From contig BROE01000001.1 in assembly GCA_036571765.1 (NCBI GenBank), forward strand, positions 5,556,322 through 5,620,321: DNA of 64,000 nt, written 5' to 3'. The translations under genes and the position numbers were made by a program. The stretch's first letter is position 1; each line of letters begins with the position of its first letter. Below the pieces are notes generated by a model. That model was not told where the DNA came from. It was given only the letters and a program-made list of their open reading frames with translations, and ran no database searches. Origin of the DNA: Plecoglossus altivelis. Its lineage: Eukaryota; Chordata; Actinopteri; Osmeriformes; Plecoglossidae. Of this stretch, positions 1 through 11,800 are shown piece by piece.

Positions 1-1088
1 CTCTCAATTAGTGTAGGTGGCCGCCTTTGTCAATTGAACCCGTGACCAACATACATCCGTAATGCCGGCACTTGTGTGTATTTTTTTATTTTTTTTGAAA
101 GTTGGTTTCTTAGCAGAATAGGGTGGCGTAAGGTTAGGTCACCATGGCAACTGTCAACCTCCAATCCCCTCCAGCTGAACACCCTCTTTCATCGCTATGG
201 CAGCAGAGAGGCCCTCGTTACCCTGGGGACCAAGGGAGACCAAGTGGGAATGTGAGCTGTGGAGAGGGAGGAAGAGGGCAAACAAGTTTGCGAAAACACA
301 GTAATCCAATATGGCTGCCTTTGTGTCAGACCTGTCGAGTTTCACCGGACCTTGTATAGCTACGCTTGTGTGATGAGTCACCTTGGCTTATGCTTGGCAA
401 CTTGCGTTAGGTCCCAGGGCATGGTCAGGACTTGGGCTCAGCGGGATAATGCGTCCGGCCGTCCCTCATGTGGCTCAGGTGTCAGTTAGGCATATTAGGG
501 GCTGTGCCTGATTCTGCTGCTAGCAGAAGGGAATCTATTCTGCATGTTCTTATGGATGGGAGACGTGAAATGCCATGTCATCTCTTCAAATATCACGTCT
601 AGCCTTTATCTTAGTGAGCTAAAGTAGTCTCTCTCGAGGTTATGATCCAGTGCAGTTATGTATGTCGTTTCTAACTGGCTTGATCGGTAGCCTTTCAAAG
701 AAAACAGGATGTGGACTTTTTTCCCCCTAACTGTCTCTTCTCTTCTTCCTCTCCAGTATCCAGCCAGTCCAACAGCCCCTCCCTCGGTCTCCCCATCATT
801 CTGTCTGCCATTCCCTCATCCCTCCTCCCCCCTCCTCTCTAGCCTAGTCTGTCGATCGATCGCTCCTTCCGTTCCCCTTTTCCCTTTCCTCCCTGCTCTC
901 CCTCCATCCCTCCACCGGCCTTCAAGATAGATTCCCTCAGGAGCAAGGTTGACCTGCTGAAGCTGCCCCTGGCCCTCTCCACCAAGTCCATCTCCGAGCG
1001 CAAAAGCCAGCTGGGCGGAGCCGGGGGCGACCGAGGCACGGGGGGAGGAGGAAGGGCCCGTAAACCCTGCCCACCACCGACCCGAGAC
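1..1088 (+). other. vangl2 upstream region and probable 5' UTR
   Basis: No protein-coding gene is recognisable. A pyrimidine-rich run ends in a CAG-like acceptor at about 755-756, so the first coding exon of vangl2 may begin near 757 and carry some 330 bases of 5' UTR, CT-rich at first and then G-rich. Short open frames on both strands in this part have no family resemblance. Bases 1-700 are presumably intron or upstream DNA; nothing else was recognised there. Confidence 0.4.
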
Positions 1089-2786
1089 ATGGACAATGAG
1101 TCGCAGTATTCGGGCTACTCCTACAAGTCTTCCCACTCCCGTAGCTCCCGCAAACACAGGTAGGGGCGCACCGACACACACGCTCGCTCACACACACGAC
1201 TCAACTGATGGATAGGAACACCTGCTCCATACGTATGGAGCACTGCAGATTTGATGTCCACAGACGCCTTCGTTGTTACTGTAGAGTATTACGTGAGAGG
1301 CTTCCAGACATGCTAACGCAGCCCCCCCCCTCCCCCCAAGGGACCGGAGAGACAGACACCGTTCCAAGAGCCGAGATGGCAGCAGCCGCGGGGACAAGTC
1401 AGTCACCATCCAGGCCCCTGGCGAGCCGCTCCTGGACGCAGAGTCTACCCGCGGAGACGACAGGGTGAGACTTCCCAGCCTCCCTCTCTGCTGCCCTCTC
1501 ATCCACACTTCCTGTTCCTCTGTTTCCCACTCATCGTAAAGTCATCTTAGCAGCTTTGGAAGCCCCCTCCGTTAGTTCCTCTACTCGCTAACGATATGTC
1601 CTTTTGTCTGTTCTACCACTCTGTCTTTTTCCACCTCCTGTCCTCCACCCGTCTGTTGCCTGGCTCCAGGACGATAACTGGGGGGAGACCACCACCGTGG
1701 TCACCGGCACCTCCGAGCACAGCGTGTCCAATGAGGACCTGACGCGCGTCTCCAAGGAGCTGGACGAGTCGTCGCCGCTGGAGTGCAAGCGCTTCGTGGG
1801 CCCTGTCCTAGGGGGCTGCCTGGGGCTGTTTGCCCTCCTCACCCCCCTGGCCTTCCTGGTGCTTCCCCAGGTGCTGTGGAGGGATGCCCTGGACCCGTGC
1901 GGCACGCCCTGCGAGGGCCTGTACGTCTCCCTGGCCTTCAAGCTCCTCGTCCTGCTCATCTCCTCGTGGGCGCTGTTCCTGCGGCCGCCGCGCGCCACCC
2001 TGCCGCGCTTCTTCGTCTTCCGCTGCCTCCTCATGGTGCTGGTGTTCCTGTTCGTGGCGTCCTATTGGCTCTTCTATGGCGTGCGTGTGCTGGAGCCGCG
2101 GGAGAGGGACTACCGGGGGATTGTGGAGTACGCGGCCTCGCTGGTGGACGCGCTGCTCTTCATCCAGTACCTGGCGCTGGTGCTGCTGGAGGTGCGCCAC
2201 CTGCAGCCTGCCTTCTGCCTCAAGGTGGTGCGCACCACCGACGGGGCCAGTCGCTTCTACAACGTGGGCCACCTCAGGTGTGTGTGTGTGTGAGACACTG
2301 TGTGGCTGCCAAAAAACCTTCAAACACCAAGCCTTCCCAGTTTAAACGTGTGTTCTGAGCCGTGTTCATGTCGAGCCATGCTGATGGTAACCTGTGTGTT
2401 CCGCAGCATCCAGAGAGCAGCCGTGTGGGTTCTGGACCAGTACTACAGCGACTTCCCCGTCTACAACCCGGCTCTGCTCAACCTGCCCAAGTCCATCCTT
2501 TCCAAGAAAATGTCTGGTTTCAAGGTCTACTCCCTAGATGGTACGCGCGGGCCTCCCACCCTACGCCAGCTGCCCTTTAACTGCCCTTTAACCATGCCAT
2601 GTCTCCTGTCAGCGCTCCCTCCTTCCTTTATTCCTAACTGCCTCCCATCCACCTGCCTGCCCGCATGCTTAGCTATCCATCCATCTGTTCTTCCTTCCCA
2701 ACATCATTCATCCCTTCCCTGTTTTCTTCATTCAAAGCAACGAATCCACCTACCCCTTACCCTCCACATACCCTTCCATCTTCTCC

Positions 2787-2817
<31 letters not shown>

Positions 2818-4220
2818 CGGCTAACTGGTCATTATGGTTGTTTGATCCAGAAAACAGCACCAACAACTCCAGCGGCCAATCCCGGGCCATGATAGCGGCG
2901 GCCGCCCGGAGGAGGGACAACTCCCACAACGAGTACTACTACGAGGAGGCTGAGATGGAGCGCAGGGTCCGCAAGCGCAAGGCCAGGTGAGCCCTGCTGC
3001 TTAAGTCCACCTGTGTTTGTAGATCACCTGTGTGTATGTAACCTGATCCCTTAAAAGGACTTGCTACAGTGTTTTTACAAACAGGGTGCTTTCACATGAA
3101 CTGGGCTTTGGGGGGGGGGGGTATTTACCTAATGATGACTGTCTAAGCAACCACAATATAGATGTCCTGAAGACCATATTGGACCATATTATAGGAATAC
3201 ATGTATAGACTACCATAATGCATCCAAACCGCTTCTATACAACCTCAACAGAGCCTTTTACAAAGACTTGTAGACCAACCCAACCCTTGAGCCGACCACC
3301 CTAACTGAGCCCCGTGTCTTTCCACTCCCAGGCTGGTGGTGGCAGTAGAGGAGGCCTTCACCCACATCAAGCGCCTCCAGGAGGACGAGCCGGGCGCCTC
3401 GTCACCCAAGCACCCCCGGGAGGTGATGGACCCGCGGGAGGCGGCGCAGGCCATCTTCGCCCCCATGGCTCGGGCCATGCAGAAGTACCTGCGCACCACG
3501 CGCCAGCAGCCCTATCACAGCATGGAGAGCATCCTCACACACCTGCAGTTCTGCATCACGCACAACATGACCCCCAAGGTACCGCACACACACACACACA
3601 CATCTTAACATAGCAGCCCCACTCTGTCCCACTCGTTCAGTGTGTTCTATTGGTCAGCCTGACTGGTCACATGAAGGCTGAAATAAACATGGCCTGACAT
3701 TTGTTTGTTTGGCATCCTCATGGGGCTAAAGAGGTTAACTGTACCTTTAGATATATTTCTGTACGCAGTCATTCAATGAAGAAGCAGCTAATATAATGAA
3801 TTGTACCATAATGTAATTTGTTGTTTTCAAACGACTACTTCTACTTTGGGCTTCTGGGAACCCAGTGGCCTTTGTTTAAATAAAACTCATGAGACTCAAA
3901 CCATGTTCTCAGGCAAAGTTGAGGTTGATATGTCTTAATGTCCCTGTTGTGCTCTCCAGGCCTTCCTGGAGCGCTACCTGGGCCCAGGCCCCACCATGCA
4001 GTACCAGCGGGAGAATGGCAGGGGGCGCCAGTGGACCCTGGTGAGCGAGGAGCCAGTGACCTCCGCTCTGCGCCAGGGCCTCGTCTTCTCGCTACGACGT
4101 CTTGATTTTTCCCTGGTCGTCACGGTGATGCCTCTCCCCTTCCTACGTCTGGGGGAGGAGTTCATCGACCCCAAGAGCCACAAGTTTGTCATGAGGCTGC
4201 AGTCTGAGACTTCCGTTTAG
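1089..4220 (+). CDS. vangl2: Vang-like protein 2 (Van Gogh / Strabismus), planar cell polarity membrane protein
   Basis: Seven coding exons: 1089-1159, 1341-1464, 1670-2277, 2407-2540, 2851-2986, 3332-3578 and 3960-4220. All have GT-AG borders and join in phase to 526 residues, the length expected for vertebrate Vangl2. The protein starts MDNESQYSGYSYKS and has a Ser/Arg-rich cytosolic N-terminus. Exon 3 (from DDNWGETTTVV) encodes the four-pass membrane core. A conserved cytosolic C-terminal domain follows, ending in the PDZ-binding tail ETSV. Known role: core planar cell polarity factor at the plasma membrane, working with Prickle and Dishevelled in convergent extension and hair-cell or neural-tube orientation. 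Residue-level resemblance favours Vangl2 over Vangl1. No frameshift or odd residue was seen. The start is the only ATG in the family-typical context. Confidence 0.97.
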
Positions 4221-6140
4221 AGGCCAGGGTGGGGGATGGGGCCCAGTTGTTTTTTTTATTTTTATGTTGTTTTTACCGAATGTTTATGTTTTGTGTCGTG
4301 GCCTACGTGATCGCAGGGATGTCAGCTGGAAGGATCCTGCACCATCTCTGACTTCCTGTTGTCAGTCAAACGGAGAAAAAGACAGGAACTAAATCAACAA
4401 AGGCTGGTCGGGATCCTTGAGATATCAAGGAGACCACCATCATAGATGTTTGATGATCAAAAAGCTGCGAAAAGCTACGACTTTACAAACCCGGAAATGG
4501 AGTCCTTTGTTTATGTATTATGTCTAAATGACATGCTGTAAAAAAAAAAAATTAAAAAAAATTAAAAAAAGGAAAAAAGAAAGAAAAAAATGTTTTACAT
4601 AAATTCCAACATTGTTTTGAATATTTGAACTGTAACCACTGGAACCCGTGTTGGATGAAATGCACAACTCATGTTGTCCACATCTACTTCCTGATGTCTC
4701 TTGGATGGATCAGAGTGCAACATTTAGTCGGCTAACTGCAGACTTTACCATTCTTCAACCTAGACTGTTTCCAGTCTATGTTTGTATTTAGTGCTGGATA
4801 AGGAGATGATAAAGACTGGGGGGGTGGGGGGGGTTATCAAGAGGTGTGACAATTGTTTGTTTTGTTTTCTCAGAATGTACATGTATCGAATGACCATGGT
4901 ATCTCTTGTTGCCTTGTATTTGCAAAAGAAGGAAGCACATTCCGAACTGAGACAAAGTGGCTTTGAATCATCGAAGGTTTACCACATTCGTGGGTCAGTG
5001 GGCTCTGATGATGCATATTGATAGGAGGATAAGTCATAGGACTGCAGTGTATCCTGGTAGTATTCCAATGGTGTTTCCCCCCCCCTGTTTGGGTGTTTCC
5101 TTGTAAAGACCGCTCTGACCAAGGACATGTGATTGTATTCCTCCACTGCAGGTCTGCCGCAGTCATAGTTGCACAACTAAGACAAGTGCAGCATCATGGC
5201 TGAATCCATCGAATAGCCTTACTCATGAGGAAATAACACACAAGCTAAACACGGTCACTGTTCAACGCTCTGTTCATGAACTCTGGAAAAGAAACCACTA
5301 CTCTGACCACTAAACCTCTCCGTGGGTCTGACCAAGGTGCACTGTAACTTGAATGTTGGTGTTGAGCCTTAAACCGGCCCGAAATGTGTTTGCTTGTTAT
5401 TTCCTGATCCACCGCGTCCGACAGCCAGTCACGTTAGTTCACCGGTGTGCAGTGGAGCTGAAGTACAGTAGCATTACGTGTCTGTGAAAGTACCACCAGT
5501 GCAGCTGAAAGTCCAGAACTGGCGTTTGACATGAACATGTCACAATGAAATAATGCAAATGATTGTCTTTCCAGTTTTTATATGCATGCAAAAATCGGAG
5601 GTTTAAAAGTACCTTTTTTATACAAGCTTGTTTTTTCTATCATTTTTACAGTGCCTAAGTTATGATGCAATTTCCAGAAAGTTGTTTTTTTTTATTTTGG
5701 AACGGAGGTGGGGCTTGTACAAAGATTTGTAGATTTGACATTATTTGGTAACTGTAGCTTGTATAGTATGCTAGACATTTTGAATGATTAAACCATCTTC
5801 CTGTGCATTTGTTCACTCTGTTTCTGTGTATTTGAAAAGGTCCTAAATGAAGAAAAAGTGCCTATTTAAAGTTGTTTAACAGGAAGCAGACAATATACAC
5901 TTTGACAATCCAGGGTAAAGTGAGTGGTGCATTTTAAATTCAATTTCATCTTGCAATGTTCTTTTGACTCTGCCATGTCAGTTATGTCCGTTCGTGGGTC
6001 ATTTATTTCCCTGCCTTTTCACCCCATTTTCTGTTTAGCTCTAACTATGCAAAAACATTTGAAGTATCCAAATATATAAAAAGAAAAATGGAGACTCAAG
6101 CAGAAAGTTGAGTTGAATAAAAATGGCAAATGACAAACAT
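4221..6140 (+). other. vangl2 3' UTR
   Basis: About 1.9 kb follows the vangl2 stop without a recognisable gene. It contains an A-rich stretch at 4540-4590 and G-rich and T-rich runs. A canonical AATAAA lies at 6116-6121, a plausible polyadenylation signal; a GATTAAA-like hexamer near 5786 is an alternative. Short open frames here (for example 4782-5021) look incidental. Confidence 0.55.
6116..6121 (+). terminator. candidate vangl2 polyadenylation signal AATAAA
   Basis: Exact AATAAA about 1.9 kb after the vangl2 stop and 300 bases before the fcer1g start. It is the last strong hexamer before the next gene. Whether it is used cannot be told from sequence alone. Confidence 0.4.
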
Positions 6141-6417
6141 TATATACACACCAGCCTTTGTTATATCCATCTCATTATGCAAAAATTTTAATAAGATTTG
6201 GAATAGAGCCCAATGACATGGCCTCTTCTTAAAGTGCTTTTACTGATGCGCTTGGTGTGTGAAACCTAGTGGGGAGTCGGTGTATGCTGTTGTATGTGGT
6301 ACGACGGTCAGTGTGAAGACATCATTTCCTGCCATCAGATCAGGCTTTCAGTTCCAGGGTGTTAGAAACCCAGAAATAACTTCTGTATCTACTCACACCA
6401 TCACTCTGCCTCTGAAG

Positions 6418-6609
6418 ATGAAGTGCTCTCTCGTCGGAGCCATTCTCCTCTTACATGTCAGCTGTGCTGGTGAGAAACATTATTTTAACTGTTGTTATTG
6501 TTCAACTTTATGTATATACCAAATGTCAACTTGTAGGTTAAGAAAGGGTTCCTTCAAGATGACAGACTAGTTTTCTGTTGTGCAAAAAAAACAATGATGA
6601 TGATGATGA

Positions 6610-6662
<53 letters not shown>

Positions 6663-7725
6663 CAGAAGCATTGGAAGAGCCGAAACTCTGTTATATCTTG
6701 GATGGGATTCTAGTGATCTATGGCATCATTCTAACCTTCCTGTACTGCAGGCTCAGGGTAGGACCATTCTTACACAGCATAAAGCTAAAGACACACACAC
6801 ACACCCTCGTTTCAAGTCAATTGAGTACGTGGATTGAATTGGAGCCTGCCCCAACACTGTGTACTTGATCAAAGGTAATGGCTCGATTGTCTTTCAGATG
6901 GATCCTGTGCTTTCAAATCCCAACAATTACCCTCAGGTAAAATATAATGTTGTGGTGTGTGAGTGTGTAATGATTTGTATACGCAACAGTAATTTGTTAT
7001 AGAAAACGAATACTGTAACTGCTTTCGGCCTCTCCGTTACACTTCTGCTTGGGCCTAAGTCAGAGAATGTCAACATTTCCTGTTTCCTTTCAGCAGAACA
7101 GACTGACCACCAAAAATCTATTCATAAACAGTTTCCATTACTCCTTCACGCTAGTCACAACATATATGGAGTTAAATGGGTCATGCTGCTAAGTGATATA
7201 ATTAAAATGTAATAATAATAATAATAATAATGATAATAGTATGACATAATGAGTACAAAGCACCTGAGGAGAAAACCAAAACGTGTTCGTAATTTCTGGA
7301 GAATAATACAAAATACAAAAGAAGAACTTTTGAAATCACAAGAAAAATGGCCATCTGTTCCTGCAATGCTTGGTTTAATTACTAAATCACACAGCTGTGT
7401 CTAATGTTATTCTATTCAGTGCTAATGCTATACTTTTAGTCTCATCATAAATACGTGTATCATTTTCCTCTGAACAGAAACCAGCAGAATATAAAGAAGG
7501 CCTTTATGATGTAAGAGTAACTCGAAGTCTCCTGAAATCACTACACAATGAAAGTATCATGTCATTTTACATCTTTAAAAGTTTGATAGGAAAATGATTT
7601 CGGCATTAACAGTTTTTGTTCTTAATCTCTCTCTATCTCTCCACTTCCGATAGGGATTGACTCCCCACAGACAAGACATCTACGAAACCATCGACAACAA
7701 AGGGGAGAAGAAAACAATTGTCTGA
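6418..7725 (+). CDS. fcer1g: Fc receptor gamma-chain-like ITAM adaptor
   Basis: Five small exons: 6418-6469, 6666-6757, 6898-6936, 7478-7510 and 7654-7725. They join in phase to 95 residues (human FCER1G has 86). In order: a signal peptide (MKCSLVGAILLLHVSCA), a very short ectodomain with the Cys used for disulfide dimerisation (EEPKLCYILD), and a membrane segment that keeps the Asp needed to pair with a basic residue of partner receptors. The cytosolic ITAM is YDGLTPHRQDIYETI, that is YxxL-x7-YxxI. Known role: signalling subunit of Fc and other activating receptors, recruiting Syk after phosphorylation. An extra upstream tyrosine (EYKEGLY) is present. The teleost paralogue fcer1gl is an alternative name. 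The exon 2 acceptor abuts a long TG repeat. Confidence 0.9.
6611..6660 (+). repeat. (TG)25 microsatellite at the fcer1g exon 2 acceptor
   Basis: An uninterrupted 50-base TG tract ends five bases before the start of exon 2 (AGCAG, then the exon). It stands where the polypyrimidine tract would normally be. Confidence 0.95.
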
Positions 7726-8899
7726 GAAGAGTTGGGGAAAAACATTTGTAACATTTATGATTAATCCCCTAATTTTCAGATATTTTTATGTGTCAGCACA
7801 ACAGCCAGTATTAGTTTGGTGAGTAATGTTGGAAGCTTTATCAAGGAATCAGTGTGTCCTCGCTATAAACCAGAACTTCGCTTTGTAACATTTATCCTGT
7901 CAGTTCACCATGTCTATTGGAAAGATGAAAGTGAAATGTATCTAACAATTACCTTAAATCACTGCCCTGATATGTTTTCATATACAACGAGCTGTGTTGT
8001 GGTCTATTGTAGAATATTCATAAGATCTCTAAACAGTTCGAGATTTTTTAAATATACCGTATATACATCACTTCAATTACCCTACAAACCAGGATAGTAT
8101 TTAAGACAACTGATTAGAAACTTGTTTCTAGGATACCTAAACAGCCTAATCTGTGTAAATTTCAATGAAGGTAAAGTGGCAGACTGGTAAACCTAACATT
8201 GTCTAATTATGTACGTATGCGAAATTATTGTCAACAATTTGTTAACTTGACATTTACAAATCATTAAAATATGCATGGACGAGTTAGTTGTCTGGACTGG
8301 GGAATTTGTAATTTGAACATTAGTAAAGGAAGTAACGTCGCTGTCTGTCAAATATAATTATGTTGATTAGGGGCGTGGCCTAAACTAAAAGACAGGTGTA
8401 TCTTAGAGTGAAGTTACCATACACCTTTGGGGAAGGTAGTGCGCAGCTGAATGAGAATGATGAAAATTCGAACTTTATTCTTCGTCTAGCGTGAAGTAAC
8501 TGCAAAGTTTGGATAAAGACATTGTGCCATAAAACGTACAGAACTTTTTACCTTGTGATCCAGTAGCCAAGACATCTGTGAATCTTTTCCTGAAGCGAGA
8601 ATACAGAAAAGTCAACAAGAAAATACAGAAGAAAATTGTATTATTGACACACACCTAAGATACTGGAAGAACGAGATAAGATCATTGGTTTTGGTTCTCC
8701 AACGGCACGACGTGCATACAACTACCACAAACCGCAGCCGCATTCGACTTGTGTCGAATTATTTTCGGAGAATTTATTTCTTGGTGACACAACTTGTCTT
8801 TTTCAAATCGGATTTCAGCTGAGTTCTGGAAATGACTGGGAGTGACAGAAGGCCTAACACCAATTAAAGTGTTTTTGCTGAATAATTCAACTTGCAGTC
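7726..8899 (+). other. fcer1g 3' UTR and nectin4 upstream region
   Basis: AT-rich DNA without a recognisable gene. ATTAAA at 8263-8268 is a possible poly(A) signal for fcer1g. The stretch from about 8390 to 8899 precedes the nectin4 start and may hold its promoter and 5' UTR; no convincing TATA box was found. The 93-codon open frame at 7816-8097 has no recognisable family and lies in probable 3' UTR. Confidence 0.4.
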
Positions 8900-11800
8900 A
8901 TGAAGTCTGATGTATGGGCCGCAAGGCAGCGGGCAGAATGGCTGGCACTTATTTGGGCATTTGGTAAGACTTAAAATGTATTTCTCAAAAGGGCAAACAC
9001 ACCTTCATTTCCTTTGCGTCTCTATGCACATCATAACATGAGGCACAGGTGATGAGATTCATCATTTTGAAATGTGGAATAGTCACATTCTTTGGAAAAC
9101 TGAAAGCAGATAAGGACTGCGCTTCATACTGTTTTTCTCACTGTGACCATTCATTCAGGTATGTTTGTTGTGGAAGCTACCCAAAGTTCATAAGAACCAA
9201 CAATTGTCTCTATCAATTAGTCATGTATTCTTTGTGCGATTGCTTTGGTTGGTATTTGCAAATAATTGAATGAAAGTTAATGTCGTGAACAGGAAAAGCA
9301 AGTAAGGCAGCTTTGTGACACATGCAACATGTCATTTTACCTCCTCTGACTGTATATAGGACACAAAAGTGAAGTATTTTCTGTTGACTAGAACCTGTCT
9401 GGCAGTGTGGGAGGAGAAGGTGTTTGCATTCCTCTGTATGTCAGTGAACCTGACGGTCTGGCCTTGTTTTCCTGGGTTAGAGAATGGAGACATCATACCG
9501 TATATGTGCCATGCAGTTTATCTTAACAGAAGGTTTAATCATTAATGTTTTAAACAATCATTAACTAGACACTTTCTACTCGTCGAGGGCAAATTATTGT
9601 TAATTTTTCGTTGTTGTGGTAATGCGTTAAACTATCACTCTCAACCTTTTCCACCTCCACCCTACTTCCTTATCGCAATTCTTCAATTAATAACACACTT
9701 TCCTACACGCGCAAGTTCACACAAACATAAGTCTCCCCCCCCCCCTCCAGTGGTCTCTGTCCAGGGTGGCTTTGTGGAACCCCCTCCCTCCTTCTCCCTG
9801 CGCTCCCTGGCGGAGTCTGAGACGAGGCTGCCCTGCCACTACCAGGTGGGTGACGGGGAGCAGGTGATCCAGGTCACATGGACCAAGGAGCTGCCAGATG
9901 GAACCAAGGAAAAGATCATCACTGCCCACCACAACGAGATCCACACAGGTAGGCCATGTTACGCCCTCTCCGTACAGGTGGTATATGGCCGTCCCCGGGG
10001 AAGAACGCTGACTTGTTATGGAGGAATGTGGTTGCACCATGGGGTTGAATTAGCCTCTTGTGCAACTGTACCTCTATAACAGAAAGAGGGGGAACAAGTG
10101 TTTGTAGAGATGAGTTGAGTCTCTCCCTCCCTTGTGCTTCTTTGGTCAGAGTTTGGGCGTTTCTCTGGGAGGGTGAAGTTTGAGAGCGTCAGCCCTGCCA
10201 ATGACTCTGCCCTGCTACTGCTCAGCACCCAGGAGTCTGATGAGGGGAGCTACACCTGCCACATCAGCACCTTCCCCTCAGGGAACTTTGAGAGGAAGGT
10301 CTCCCTCACTGTCGAGAGTAAGACCCCCCCCCTCCCTCCTGTTCCTCTCTTCATCCTTCCTTCTTCCTTGCCATTCTGCTACATACGATGACATTTCATT
10401 ATCAGGATCTCTTAGTGTGAAGCCCCAAATTAACTGATTCGTTTAGCAACCTATCAATCAAAGTAGACACGGGCAAACTGCCAGCCACAATGAGCACATG
10501 CTGTGACCGGGTCATGTTGGATCAGTGTTTGTTACACATTAAAATCCCCGAAGTCTGTCCTCGTCTAAACTGTTATCTCACCTCCCTCTAACTGTAGACC
10601 GGATCGCTAAGTAGTTTGGTTCTATGTGAGTGGCTGTGTGTGGGAAAGCGTTTGTTTGCTCTCTTCTGTGAGTCAGTGCCCTCGAAGGTCTGTTCTCAGG
10701 GGGTTTAGTGAATGAAAATGTCCCTGGATGAGCCATGATTTCCTTCTTATCTGCAGGTTGTATCATTGACTAGAGCCTATCTGATCAACACTCAAAGGGT
10801 GCAATGTTTGTTTGTCCTTTGTTGTGCTAATGAATAAGCATTTTTGCACCCTCTTACCCAGCCATGTCTTTGTTTCTCTCCTACACAAACACACCTGCAC
10901 ATACAGCCCCACACACAGCCCTCCAATCAGCTGAACACACTCCACCCCCCTTCTCCCCGCCCGTGGTCCCTGTCCAGGGTGGCTTTGTGGAACCCCCTCC
11001 CTCCTTCTCCCTGCGCTCCCTGGCGGAGTCTGAGACGAGGCTGCCCTGCCACTACCAGGTGGGTGACGGGGAGCAGGTGATCCAGGTCACATGGACCAAG
11101 GAGCTGCCAGATGGAACCAAGGAACAAGTCATCACTGCCCATCCTACTGAAGGCCACACAGGTAGGCTATGCCATGGCAGCTTGGAGCTGAAGGTTTTAA
11201 ATAGTGCATGGTGTGTCATGGGGCTTTTGTGGAAGGCATGCATATGGTCAGACCCAGATATTAGGATTTCAATCTAGATTTTTATCTTGATATTTAACTT
11301 CTCTTCCTGGTCCTAATCTCCTCAAATCTGTCTACACCGCATTCCTTAGCATTCTAGGAAATCAATGGATATCCTGGTAACTGTTTTCCTGAGTCTAACC
11401 TCTGTAAAGCAAGAGAGTGAATCATACCTCCTCCCTTACCCCCTCCCTCCCGTGTGCTTCTTTGGTCAGAGTTTGGCCGTTTTTCGGGGAGGGTAAAGTT
11501 TGAGAGAGCCAGCCCCACCGATAACTCGGCCCTGCTCCTGCTCAGCACCCAGGAGTCTGACGAGGGGAGCTACACCTGCCACATCAGCACCTTCCCCTCA
11601 GGGAACTTCGAGAGGAAGGTCTCCCTCACCGTCTGGAGTAAGATCCCTTCCTGATCCTCAAAATGAGCCGATGAGATTTACAGTACACACTGAAGTGAAT
11701 GACGTCCGATGATGAGGCAAGGGGGCCTCTGCAGCGTGGATGCAGGGATTTGAAACCACCAAATGAGATCCCATGGATTCCCATTCCACATCCATCTATG

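Noticed and set aside
1783..2358. Overlapping plus- and minus-strand frames inside vangl2 exon 3
   Set aside because: GC-rich coding DNA leaves other frames open by chance; only the frame with DDNWGETTTVV joins the neighbouring exons and matches the family.
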